Assembly: GCA_009379955.1 (NCBI GenBank) | Contig: WHST01000055.1 | Location: forward strand, 1-39,743 | DNA length: 39,743 nt | Direction: 5' to 3' | Source: Streptosporangiales bacterium | Lineage (GTDB): Bacteria; Actinomycetota; Actinomycetes; Streptosporangiales; WHST01 | Part shown: in pieces, positions 23,374 through 31,340 of the stretch | How the letters are laid out: each line of letters starts with the position of its first letter | Position numbering within the stretch: position 1 is the first letter of the stretch | Position numbers and translations under genes: made by a program | The notes under the pieces: generated by a model | What the model saw: the letters and a program-made list of their open reading frames with translations, nothing else | Databases searched by the model: none | What the model was told of the DNA's origin: nothing

Positions 23374-24615
23374 TTACGCGACGCCGGTGGCGAGGAGCTG
23401 GGCCCAGCCGGGGGCGTAGGTGCCGTGCAGGACGAGGGAGGCGGCGCCGACGGCGCCGACGTCGTCGCCGAGGACGCTGCGCTCGACGCGTACGGTGCGT
23501 AGCCGCCGCGCGATCGTGCGCTCGTTGACGGCCGTGGTCAGCTCCGGCAGCAGGCGGCTCTCGAGGTGCCGCAGGGCGGTGCCGCCGACCACGAGCAACC
23601 GGACGTCGACGACGTTGACGAGGCTGACCGCGGCCTGCGCGAGCAGGTGCACCGCGCGGTCGACGACGTCGGCGGCCGCGGGGTCGCCCTGGGCGGCGGC
23701 GCGGCAGACCTGGGCGTACTCCGACCGGATGCGGGTCTTGGTGCCGGTGACGCCGAGCCGCTTGGCCACGCGGCGTCCGTGCCGGTCGCGCAGGTCGGCG
23801 AGCATCGCCTCGGGTGAGCAGTGCGCCTCGGCGCAGCCGCGGTTGCCGCAGTGGCACGGGCGGCCGTCGGGCACGACGGTGATGTGGCCGAACTCGCCGG
23901 CGTTGCCGGTCTGGCCGCGGTGCACGGTCTCGCCGAGCATCAGCCCGCCGCCGATGCCGGTGCCGAGGTAGAGGAACGCGAACGGCTCCGCGCGGTCGGC
24001 GCCGCCCGCCCAGCGCTCGCCGACGGCCATCGCCGTCGCGTCGTTGTCGAGCCGGACGGGGATGCCGACCCGGTCGGCGAGGGCGTCGACGAGCGGCTCC
24101 TCGTGCCAGCCGGCGAGGTTGGGTGGCTCGACCACGAGCCCGCGTTCGAGGTCGACGGGTCCCGGGCACGCCACGCCGACCCCGGCGACCGCAGTGACGG
24201 GGATGTCCGCCTTCTCGATCACCTGGTCGATCGCGCCGGCGAGACGCTGCACGGTCGAGCGCGGGCTGCGCCCGCCGTTCGACCGGCGGCGCACGCGGGC
24301 GACGACCTCGCCGCCGAGGTTCATCAGCACCGTCACGGTCGCGTCCGGGTCGAGGTGCATGCCGATCGCGTACGCCCCGTGCGGGTTGAGGGCGAGCGCC
24401 GTGCGCGGCTTGCCACCGGCGGAGGGGAGACGCCCGGCCTCGACGACGAGCTCGGCCTCGAGCAGCCGCCGGACGATGTTGGACACGGTCTGTGTCGTCA
24501 GTCCCGTCAGCTCGGCGAGCTCCACACGGCTGATCTCGCCGCGGCTACGAATGGCCTCGAGGATGACGGCCCGGTTGTAGCCGCCCACTCGAGGGAGGTT
24601 CGTTCCGCTCCTCAT
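23374..24615 (-). CDS. ROK-family transcriptional repressor
   Basis: A 413-residue sugar-responsive regulator. Residues 10-65 form the winged HTH (RVELAELTGLTTQTVSNIVRRLLE). Residues 80-400 are the ROK kinase-like fold, with DNDATAMAVGE, the phosphate-binding-like GTGIGGGLM, the GEFGH motif and the zinc site CHCGNRGCAE. ROK repressors bind sugars or sugar phosphates and release DNA. GGGAGG lies seven bases before the ATG at 24615. It is divergent from a CUT1 sugar importer across 136 bases and very probably controls it. Confidence 0.93.
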   Translation of the reverse strand: MRSGTNLPRVGGYNRAVILEAIRSRGEISRVELAELTGLTTQTVSNIVRRLLEAELVVEAGRLPSAGGKPRTALALNPHGAYAIGMHLDPDATVTVLMNLGGEVVARVRRRSNGGRSPRSTVQRLAGAIDQVIEKADIPVTAVAGVGVACPGPVDLERGLVVEPPNLAGWHEEPLVDALADRVGIPVRLDNDATAMAVGERWAGGADRAEPFAFLYLGTGIGGGLMLGETVHRGQTGNAGEFGHITVVPDGRPCHCGNRGCAEAHCSPEAMLADLRDRHGRRVAKRLGVTGTKTRIRSEYAQVCRAAAQGDPAAADVVDRAVHLLAQAAVSLVNVVDVRLLVVGGTALRHLESRLLPELTTAVNERTIARRLRTVRVERSVLGDDVGAVGAASLVLHGTYAPGWAQLLATGVA

Positions 24616-24641
24616 ACCACCTCCCGGTAGGACGCGCAGTG

Positions 24642-24689
24642 AGCATACCTTGACTTACTAAATCCAATGGTCTTACTTTCTCCCGTAAG
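24642..24689. promoter_or_regulatory. Divergent ROK / sugar-importer promoter and candidate operator
   Basis: On the plus strand TTGACT (24650-24655) lies 17-18 bases before TTACTT/TACTTT (24673-24679). On the minus strand TATGCT (24647-24642) is a plausible -10 for the ROK gene. The motif CTTAC occurs directly repeated at 24654 and 24672 and inverted as GTAAG at 24685, bracketing both promoters; this AT-rich patch is the best candidate ROK operator. Confidence 0.5.
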
Positions 24690-24751
24690 GTCCGCGAAGG
24701 TCGGCTGCTGTTCGACCCGGTCACTGACGCTCGACGACGAGAGGAACCGTC

Positions 24752-26116
24752 ATGCGGCTGCGGGTACTCGCTTCTGCCATGGTCTGTGGAGTGATGGCCG
24801 TCGCGGCCACCGCGTGTGGGGGCGGGGCGGGCAGCGACGACTCCAACGACAAGACCATCAAGATCGCGTACCAGCGCTGGGGTGCCGGCCGCGTGATGGA
24901 CACGTTCCTCGAGGACATGAAGAAGGACTTCGAGAAGGCCAACACCGGCACCAAGGTGGAGCTCGTCCCGATCGTCGCGTCGGAGAACGACTACTACACC
25001 AAGCTCCAGCTGATGATGCGGTCGCCGCGGACGGCACCCGACATCGTCCGCGAGGACACGTTCCTCATCAACTCCGACATCCAGGCGGGCTACCTGCGCC
25101 CGCTCGACCCGTACCTGTCGAAGTGGGAGGAGTGGGACCAGTTCGAGGGCCCGGCCAAGGAGGCGGGCAAGGCACAGGACGGCAAGGTCTACGGCGTCAC
25201 GGACGGCACCGACACCCGGGGCCTCTGGTACAACAAGAAGATCTTCGCGAAGGCCGGCTTCCCGGTGCCGTGGGAGCCGAAGAACTGGGACGAGATCCTC
25301 GACGCGGCCCGCACCATCAAGCAGCAGGTGCCGGACGTCATGCCGCTCAACGTGTTCTCCGGCAAGGCCGCGGGTGAGGCATCGGCGATGCAGGGCTTCG
25401 AGATGCTCCTGTACGGCACCGAGGACACCCTCTACAACCCGCAGCAGAAGAAGTGGGTGACCGGTGCCAAGGGCTTCGAGGACTCGCTCGACTTCATCAA
25501 GACGGTGTACGGCGAGAAGCTCGGTCCCACGCCGAAGCAGGCGCTGAACAAGCAGATCCAGAACACCGTCTCCGCCGACTGGATGCCGAAGCAGGAGCTC
25601 GCCATCAACCTCGACGGCTCGTGGCTGCCGAACACCTGGCTGAAGACCGGTGCGAAGCCGTGGCCGCAGTGGTCGAAGGTTCTCGGCACGACGCCGATGC
25701 CGACGCAGAACGGGCAGGCGCCCGGCAAGGTCAGCCTCTCCGGCGGATGGACCTGGGCGATCCCGCAGAAGTCGGTCAGCCCCGACCTTGCGTGGAAGCT
25801 CATCGAGCAGATGGGCTCGAAGGAGAACAACCTCCGCTTCGTCAACGAGAACGCGCAGATCGCGGTGCGCAAGGACGTCGCCGGTGAGAAGGCGTACCTC
25901 GAGGCGCAGCCGACGGTGAAGTTCTTCACCGACCTCGTCTCCGTCACCCAGTACCGCCCGGCCCTGCCGGAGTACCCGAAGATCTCCAACGAGATCCAGG
26001 TGGCGATGGAGCAGGTCATGACGGGGCAGCAGCAACCCGGTGCCGCCGCGGGTACGTACGACAAGGCGGTCGCGGGCATCGTCGGCGAGGACAAGACGAC
26101 CCAACGAAGCAAGTAG
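24752..26116 (+). CDS. CUT1 sugar ABC transporter substrate-binding lipoprotein (family 1)
   Basis: A 454-residue secreted lipoprotein. The signal sequence MRLRVLASAMVCGVMAVAA ends in the lipobox ATAC (Cys22), followed by a Gly/Asp-rich linker. Family 1 features include DIVREDTFLINSDIQAGYLRPLDPYLSK around residue 100, GVTDGTDTRGLWYNKKIFAKAGFP around 150, and the GGWTWAIPQKSVSPDLAWKLI segment around 330. GAGAGGAA lies upstream of the ATG. Two permease genes follow, and a ROK regulator is divergent. Ligand is probably an oligosaccharide or glycoside; no neighbouring glycosidase tells which. Confidence 0.92.
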   Translation: MRLRVLASAMVCGVMAVAATACGGGAGSDDSNDKTIKIAYQRWGAGRVMDTFLEDMKKDFEKANTGTKVELVPIVASENDYYTKLQLMMRSPRTAPDIVREDTFLINSDIQAGYLRPLDPYLSKWEEWDQFEGPAKEAGKAQDGKVYGVTDGTDTRGLWYNKKIFAKAGFPVPWEPKNWDEILDAARTIKQQVPDVMPLNVFSGKAAGEASAMQGFEMLLYGTEDTLYNPQQKKWVTGAKGFEDSLDFIKTVYGEKLGPTPKQALNKQIQNTVSADWMPKQELAINLDGSWLPNTWLKTGAKPWPQWSKVLGTTPMPTQNGQAPGKVSLSGGWTWAIPQKSVSPDLAWKLIEQMGSKENNLRFVNENAQIAVRKDVAGEKAYLEAQPTVKFFTDLVSVTQYRPALPEYPKISNEIQVAMEQVMTGQQQPGAAAGTYDKAVAGIVGEDKTTQRSK

Positions 26117-26129
26117 GCGGGCGCTGCGC

Positions 26130-27005
26130 ATGCTCCGCCGTGCGACGCGTGGGCTCCCGCTCGTCCCGTCCGTCGGGCTGCTCCTCGTCTTCCTCGCCGG
26201 GCCGATCCTGTACTGCTTCTACGCCGCATTCACCGACATGGCGCTCACCGGATCGGGCGCGACGGGCAACGAGTTCGTGGGGTTCGACAACTTCGCGAAG
26301 GCGTTCTCCGAGCCGGCGTTCGCCAACGCCGTCTTCCTGACCCTGCTGTTCACGCTCTTCTCCGCGGTGCTCGGCCAGAACATCCTGGGCATGATCATCG
26401 CGTTCTCGATGCGGCGCACGAACAAGATCGTCCGCGCGGTCGTCGGTTCGATCGTCATCGGGGCGTGGGTGCTGCCGGAGATCGTCGCCGCGTACATGTG
26501 GACCGCGGTGCTCGGCGACGAAGGCACCCTCAACCGGGTGCTCGAGTTCCTGCGCATCCCCGGCCAGGACTGGCTGTACAGCAACCCGATCCTCGCCGTG
26601 TCGATCGCGAACGTCTGGCGCGGCACGGCGTTCTCGATGCTCGTCTACTCCGCGGCGTTGTCAGAGATCCCGAGCGAGATCGAGGAGGCCGCCGAGGTCG
26701 ACGGGGCGACCGGATGGTGGCGGGTCTGGCACGTCACGCTGCCGATGATCCGCCGGTCGATCATGACCAACCTGATGCTGATCACCCTGCAGACGCTCGC
26801 GGTCTTCGGCCTGATCTACGCGATGGTCGGCGAGGGCGGTGCCAGCGGCAAGGCGCAGACCCTGCCGATCTACATGTACGAGCAGGCGTTCAAGTTCAGC
26901 CAGATCGGCTACGGCACCGCGGTCGCGCTGATCCTGCTGCTCGTCGGTGCGATCTTCTCGCTCATCTACATGCGGCTGCTCAACCCGGGCAAGGAGGCGA
27001 CATGA
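26130..27005 (+). CDS. CUT1 sugar ABC transporter permease, MalF-like
   Basis: A 291-residue membrane permease with six expected helices. The first helix is LVPSVGLLLVFLAGPILYCFYAAFTD. The ATPase-docking EAA loop is intact: EIEEAAEVDGATGWWRVWHVTLP around residues 183-205. The ATG at 26130 follows only a weak GGCGGG, so expression may depend on the binding-protein gene 13 bases upstream. The stop overlaps the next permease as ATGA. Confidence 0.92.
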   Translation: MLRRATRGLPLVPSVGLLLVFLAGPILYCFYAAFTDMALTGSGATGNEFVGFDNFAKAFSEPAFANAVFLTLLFTLFSAVLGQNILGMIIAFSMRRTNKIVRAVVGSIVIGAWVLPEIVAAYMWTAVLGDEGTLNRVLEFLRIPGQDWLYSNPILAVSIANVWRGTAFSMLVYSAALSEIPSEIEEAAEVDGATGWWRVWHVTLPMIRRSIMTNLMLITLQTLAVFGLIYAMVGEGGASGKAQTLPIYMYEQAFKFSQIGYGTAVALILLLVGAIFSLIYMRLLNPGKEAT

Positions 27006-27865
27006 CCGCTACCGTCGGCGGCCGCGTCAGGTCGACCGCCCGGCCGGGTGTGGTGACGTCCAGGATCGTCGCCAACCTGCTGCTCGTCCTCATCGGCGTC
27101 GCGTTCATCGTGCCGATGCTGTGGGTGCTGTACGCCTCGATCGAGGAGGGGCCGGGCCTGGCCGTCTCCATCCCGACCAGTGCGTCGTTCGAGAACTTCC
27201 GTTCGGTGCTCAATACCGACACGACGTACCGGCCGATCCTCAACGGCATCTACCTGAGCGGCGGCGCGACGCTCATCACCGTGGTGTGTGCGGTGCTGGC
27301 GGCGTACCCGCTGTCGCGGCACAAGATGCGCTTCAACCGACCCTTCCTCATGACCATCCTGTTCTCGACCGGACTGCCGATCACCGCGGTGATGGTGCCG
27401 GTGTACGGCCTGTTCGTGCAGCTCGACCTCATCGACTCGGTCGCCGGCACCACCCTGTTCATGGCGACCACCGGCCTGCCGTTCGCGATCTGGCTGATGA
27501 AGAACTTCATGGACGGCGTGCCCATCGACCTGGAGGAGGCGGCGTGGGTCGACGGCGCGTCCGGCATGAAGGCGCTCTGGCACATCGTGCTGCCGCTGAT
27601 GTGGCCGGGAGTGGCGGTGGTCGCGATCTTCACCTTCATCAGGCTGTGGGGCGAGTTCTTCATCCCGTTCATGCTGCTGCTCTCGCCCGACCTGCAGCCT
27701 GCGTCGGTGACGATCTTCACCTTCTTCGGCCAGTACGGCGGCGTCAACTACGGGCGGCTGGCGGCCTTCTCGGTGATGTACTCGCTGCCGGTGGTCGCGC
27801 TCTACATCCTGCTGTCGCGCAAGCTCGGTGGCGCGTTCGCCTTCGGCGGTGCACTCAAGGGCTGA
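27002..27865 (+). CDS. CUT1 sugar ABC transporter permease, MalG-like
   Basis: A 287-residue permease partner. The EAA loop DLEEAAWVDGASGMKALWHIVLP is at about residues 177-199. The start ATG 27002 overlaps the previous stop and is preceded by GGAGG. No ATP-binding protein gene follows; the next gene is convergent. In many actinomycetes CUT1 importers share one ATPase (MsiK type) encoded elsewhere, so this operon of three is probably complete. Confidence 0.92.
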   Translation: MTATVGGRVRSTARPGVVTSRIVANLLLVLIGVAFIVPMLWVLYASIEEGPGLAVSIPTSASFENFRSVLNTDTTYRPILNGIYLSGGATLITVVCAVLAAYPLSRHKMRFNRPFLMTILFSTGLPITAVMVPVYGLFVQLDLIDSVAGTTLFMATTGLPFAIWLMKNFMDGVPIDLEEAAWVDGASGMKALWHIVLPLMWPGVAVVAIFTFIRLWGEFFIPFMLLLSPDLQPASVTIFTFFGQYGGVNYGRLAAFSVMYSLPVVALYILLSRKLGGAFAFGGALKG

Positions 27866-27874
27866 GCGCGGAGG

Positions 27875-28711
27875 TCACTCGCAGGGGCAGTGGTCCAGGG
27901 CCCGCAGGGCGTCGCCCAGGGCATCCTCGTCGGGCACCGGAACGGAGAACGCGACCCGCAACCGTGCGTGACGGGTCGCGGTCACGCAGGACAGGTCGAG
28001 GCCGTAGCGGTCGACGCCCGAGATCGTCACCTGCCGCAGCGTGCGGCGCTCGTCGGCGTCGAGGCGGTGCAGGGCCCACTGGGTGAGCTCGTCGTAGTGG
28101 TATCGCTGGAGGTGGTCGGTGACCTCGTGCTCGCTCTCGTACAGGGGGTCGGGCTCGACCGCGCAGAACTCGTCGACGTCGACGTCGTACGTGGTGTCGC
28201 CGGTGGTGAGGGAGATCTCGGCGACGTGCAGCCGGTAGAGAGTGGCCGTGTCGCCGACCGACAGCAGGTCGGCCGCGGGACGCGCGGCGGCGAGGTCGAC
28301 GGCGGCATCGCGCTGCTCGGTCTCACGGAGCGCCTCGACCCAACCGGCGACGCAGGAGCGTGCCCGGGGGAGGTCGGTACGCACCGGCGGGACGTCGAGG
28401 AGGTCCAGGAGTCCCGGTACGTCGAGGTCATCGGTACGATGGACCAGTTCGTGCAGCGCACGGCGGGCCTGGGTACGCTCGTCGGCGAGCACGAACAGAT
28501 CACCGTTCGTGCCCACGTACGATCGGACGCGAACCACGGTGTCCGCTCCCCGCGTCGACTGCGAGTCAGTGTGCTGTGCGGCCGGCGAGGAATCGGGAAG
28601 CAGGAGCGTCCCAGGTACCACGCCGGAGGCGAGCGTGCGCGCTCGCTCCGCCGGGGTGGGCCACCGCGGTGAGTGGACGGTCAAGGGTCGCTCCGATGGA
28701 TGCATATCCAT
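27875..28711 (-). CDS. DUF2470-domain protein (heme/iron-related)
   Basis: A 278-residue protein. The N-terminal part has the SPRWPTPAERARTLASG opening seen in actinobacterial DUF2470 proteins, then a split-barrel-like region. The DUF2470 domain is at the C-terminus, about residues 195-278, with SEHEVTDHLQRYHYDEL and the conserved GVDRYGLDLSC. Relatives occur with flavin-reductase-like split barrels in heme or siderophore-linked proteins. The ATG at 28711 touches a near-perfect iron box, and TAGCCT lies 7-12 bases upstream of it, so the mRNA may be leaderless; ATG 28705 is an alternative. Iron regulation is therefore expected. Biochemical activity of this family is not settled. Confidence 0.72.
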   Translation of the reverse strand: MDMHPSERPLTVHSPRWPTPAERARTLASGVVPGTLLLPDSSPAAQHTDSQSTRGADTVVRVRSYVGTNGDLFVLADERTQARRALHELVHRTDDLDVPGLLDLLDVPPVRTDLPRARSCVAGWVEALRETEQRDAAVDLAAARPAADLLSVGDTATLYRLHVAEISLTTGDTTYDVDVDEFCAVEPDPLYESEHEVTDHLQRYHYDELTQWALHRLDADERRTLRQVTISGVDRYGLDLSCVTATRHARLRVAFSVPVPDEDALGDALRALDHCPCE

Positions 28712-28729
28712 TAGGTTAGGCTACCCTTA
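28711..28729. promoter_or_regulatory. Iron box (DmdR/IdeR-type operator)
   Basis: TTAGGTTAGGCTACCCTTA matches the actinomycete iron-box consensus TTAGGTTAGGCTAACCTAA at 17 of 19 positions. It lies in the 33-base gap between the divergent DUF2470 and S4 genes, covering candidate -10 elements for both (TAGCCT on the minus strand; TAGGCT at 28717-28722 on the plus strand). Iron-loaded DmdR1/IdeR would be expected to repress both genes. Confidence 0.82.
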
Positions 28730-28744
28730 ACGATAGGAGGTAGT

Positions 28745-29353
28745 GTGAGTCGACCCCGACCCAAGGTGAAGCGCAGTCGTGCCCTTGGTATCCCGCTGAC
28801 GCCGAAGTGCGTCCAGTACTTCGAGCGCAGGCCGTACCCGCCGGGTGAGCACGGGCGGTCCCGCCGCAAGGACACCGACTACGCCCTGCGGCTGAAGGAG
28901 AAGCAACGGCTGCGGGCGCAGTACAACATCTCCGAGACGCAGATGCGCCGCGCCTTCGACGACGCGAAGAAGGTCGAGGGCAAGGCGGGTTCCAACCTGG
29001 TCATGCTGCTCGAGCGGCGTCTCGACGCGGTGGTGATGCGGTCAGGGATCGCGCGGACGATCTACCAGGCGCGCCAGATGGTCGTGCACCGGCACATCAC
29101 CGTCAACGGCCGCCGGGTCGACCGCCCCTCCTACCGGGTGGCCGTCGGCGACACCGTCTCGGTCGTGTCGCGCAGCCGCACCAAGACGCCGTTCATCGTC
29201 GCGGCCGAGGGTGGCTTCGCGCCCGACAACACGCCGAACTACCTCACGGTCTCGCTTCCCGAGCTCACCGTCTCGCTGGTCGCCGAGCCCTCACGGGCGC
29301 TCGTGCCGGTCATCTGCGACGAGCAGATGGTCGTCGAGTACTACTCCCGCTGA
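28745..29353 (+). CDS. rpsD: 30S ribosomal protein S4, zinc-free type
   Basis: A 202-residue S4 protein starting at GTG 28745 behind AGGAGGT. It opens [20 protein letters not shown], followed by [11 protein letters not shown], and contains the S4 RNA-binding domain at about residues 92-150 ([35 protein letters not shown]). It ends [11 protein letters not shown]. The N-terminal Cys pairs of zinc-binding S4 are absent; it resembles the lone S4 gene of Streptomyces (rpsD outside the alpha operon). No other ribosomal gene is near. The iron box in its promoter implies induction under iron limitation, which is unusual for a core ribosomal protein. Whether a second rpsD exists in the genome cannot be seen here. 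Confidence 0.92.
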   Translation: MSRPRPKVKRSRALGIPLTPKCVQYFERRPYPPGEHGRSRRKDTDYALRLKEKQRLRAQYNISETQMRRAFDDAKKVEGKAGSNLVMLLERRLDAVVMRSGIARTIYQARQMVVHRHITVNGRRVDRPSYRVAVGDTVSVVSRSRTKTPFIVAAEGGFAPDNTPNYLTVSLPELTVSLVAEPSRALVPVICDEQMVVEYYSR

Positions 29354-29360
29354 GCCCGTC

Positions 29361-29385
29361 CGCCGCCCACGGCTCGTGGGCGGCG
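29361..29385 (+). terminator. Hairpin terminator after S4 gene
   Basis: CGCCGCCCAC and GTGGGCGGCG form a perfect 10-bp stem with loop GGCTC, eight bases after the S4 stop codon. There is no T-tract, which is common for actinomycete terminators. Confidence 0.65.
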
Positions 29386-29413
29386 CCGGGTCCCGCGACC
29401 GTGATGTGACCGA

Positions 29414-29449
29414 CGTCCCCTCGTCGGGGGACGCGGGAGCCTCTAGTCT
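29414..29449 (+). promoter_or_regulatory. Promoter and dyad upstream of MarR gene
   Basis: TAGTCT (29444-29449) is a good actinobacterial -10, only six bases from the ATG at 29456, so the mRNA is probably leaderless. A dyad, CGTCCCC (29414-29420) and GGGGACG (29427-29433), lies over the -35 region and may be the MarR operator. Confidence 0.45.
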
Positions 29450-29455
29450 CACGGG

Positions 29456-29938
29456 ATGGGATCCCCAGAGCCGGTCGCTGCCGTCGACGACGCCGGTGTG
29501 CTCGCCGAGCGCCTCGTCGATCACATGGGGGCGTTGCGTCGCAGCATCCGCCGCGCGTCCGGCGCGGCGTGGCCGGGTCGCGCGCTGACCAACGCCCAGG
29601 TCGACCTCGTCCGGGTCATACGCGACCAGCCGGGCATCTCCGTCGCCGAGGCCGCCGCCGAGCTGCGGCTGGCACCCAACACCGTCAGCACCCTCGTCGG
29701 GCAGCTGACCGAGACCGAGATCGTCACCCGGGCACCCGACGAACGCGACCGCAGGGTCGCCAGGCTGCGGCTCACCGAGGCGGCCGCGCAGCGGTTCCGC
29801 GAGTGGTCGGACGAGCGGCACCACGTCGTGACCGCCGCCATCGACGCCCTCCCCGCCACCCGCCGTCGCGCGCTCGCGAAGGCCCTGCCCGTCCTCGTGG
29901 AGCTCGCCGACCACCTGCACCACGCGGAGACCCGTTAG
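29456..29938 (+). CDS. MarR-family transcriptional regulator
   Basis: A 160-residue winged-helix regulator. The HTH is around residues 55-85 (ISVAEAAAELRLAPNTVSTLVGQLTE), with the wing APDERDRRVARLRLTE. No Shine-Dalgarno precedes the ATG; a -10 six bases upstream suggests a leaderless transcript. It is convergent with a Bcr/CflA exporter gene, the two stop codons lying one base apart, so regulation of that exporter is possible but is not implied by a shared promoter. Confidence 0.9.
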   Translation: MGSPEPVAAVDDAGVLAERLVDHMGALRRSIRRASGAAWPGRALTNAQVDLVRVIRDQPGISVAEAAAELRLAPNTVSTLVGQLTETEIVTRAPDERDRRVARLRLTEAAAQRFREWSDERHHVVTAAIDALPATRRRALAKALPVLVELADHLHHAETR

Positions 29939-29939
29939 C

Positions 29940-31184
29940 TCACGCCTCGGCGGGGACCACCCGGCGACGCGGCCGGGCGAGCACCGTCCAGGCGACCGTC
30001 GAGGCCACCGCGCACCCGATCATGACCAGCGCCAACGGGACCTCGGTGCCGTCGCCGGCGACGCCGACGAGGGGGGCGACCAGGCCGCCGACCATGAACT
30101 GGAGGACCCCGAGCATGGCCGACGCGGCGCCCGCGTCCTTGCCGTGCTCGGCCAGCGCCAGCACCATCGCGTTGGGGAAGACCAGCCCGACGCTCGTCGC
30201 GATGAGGAACGGTCCCAGCAGGATGCCGATGATCCCGACGTCGACGAGGACGCCAGGGACGAGCGTGGCTGCTCCGACGAGCATGACGCCCAGGCCGATG
30301 CGCAGCATGCGTCCCGACCCGACCCGGTGTGCGAGCCGGCCACTGACCTGGGCACAGACGACGATCCCGAGCGAGTTCACCGCGAACACGGCGCTGTACG
30401 CCTGTGGCGAGAGCCCGTAGATGTCCTGCAGCACGAACGACGACCCGGAGATGTACGCGAACAGCGCGCCGAAGCCGAACGCGGTCGTCAGGGCGTACCC
30501 GACGAGGACGCGGTCGTGCGAGAGCCGCCAGAACGTGCGCAGGGTGATCATCAGCCCGCCCGCGCGGCGGCGCGCCGGTTCGAGGGTCTCTGGCAGGCCG
30601 AAGCCCACGCCGACCGCCAGGATGATCCCGATCGCGGCGAGGGCCAGGAAGATCCCGCGCCAGTCCGTCCACCGCAGCAGCTGCCCGCCGATCACCGGCG
30701 CGAGGATGGGCGCCAGGCCGTTGACGAGCATCAGCGAGGCGAAGAAGCGTGCGGCCGCGGGACCGGTGAACAGGTCGCGTACGACCGCGCGTGCGATGAC
30801 GACGCCGGCGGCGCCGGCGAATCCCTGCAGGAACCGGACGGCGTCGAGCGCGATGATGTTCGGCGCGACGGCACACACGATCGACATGGCGCCGTAGACG
30901 GCCATGCCGACGACGAGAGGCCGGCGTCGTCCCAACGTGTCGCTGAGCGGGCCGATCACGAGCTGGCCGAGCGACATGCCGATCACGAAGCCGGTGAGGG
31001 ACAGCTGCGCGGCGGCGCTCGTCGTGCCGAACGACTCGGTGAGCTGCGGGAGGCCGGGCAGGTACGCGTCGATCGACAGCGGCGCGAGTGCCGAGAGGCT
31101 GCCGAGGATGATGATGACCCGCAGGCGGCGAGAGCGTTTCGCGACGACGGACGAGGTCGCGGTCGACTGGCCGGTGAGCGTCAT
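29940..31184 (-). CDS. MFS drug efflux transporter, Bcr/CflA type
   Basis: A 414-residue exporter with 12 expected helices. Recognisable are APLSIDAYLPGLPQL in helix 1, the loop 2-3 motif GPLSDTLGRRRPLV, and the helix 5 motif LAPILAPVIGG (motif C of Bcr/CflA). Members export bicyclomycin, chloramphenicol, sulfonamides or peptides. The ATG at 31184 has only a modest purine run upstream. Its 3' end abuts the convergent MarR gene. Confidence 0.92.
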   Translation of the reverse strand: MTLTGQSTATSSVVAKRSRRLRVIIILGSLSALAPLSIDAYLPGLPQLTESFGTTSAAAQLSLTGFVIGMSLGQLVIGPLSDTLGRRRPLVVGMAVYGAMSIVCAVAPNIIALDAVRFLQGFAGAAGVVIARAVVRDLFTGPAAARFFASLMLVNGLAPILAPVIGGQLLRWTDWRGIFLALAAIGIILAVGVGFGLPETLEPARRRAGGLMITLRTFWRLSHDRVLVGYALTTAFGFGALFAYISGSSFVLQDIYGLSPQAYSAVFAVNSLGIVVCAQVSGRLAHRVGSGRMLRIGLGVMLVGAATLVPGVLVDVGIIGILLGPFLIATSVGLVFPNAMVLALAEHGKDAGAASAMLGVLQFMVGGLVAPLVGVAGDGTEVPLALVMIGCAVASTVAWTVLARPRRRVVPAEA

Positions 31185-31340
31185 GCGGCTCCGAGGAAGG
31201 TGCGGGCGAGGGGGCAGGCATCAACGACAACCCGATCGACCCAGGATCTCATTCCGGCTCGGCGGATACCGAGTGAATAATCGTCCGTCGTGGTCGAACA
31301 CGAGAGCCGCGCGGACGCGGCCGGGAGAGGTGTGCGGTTG

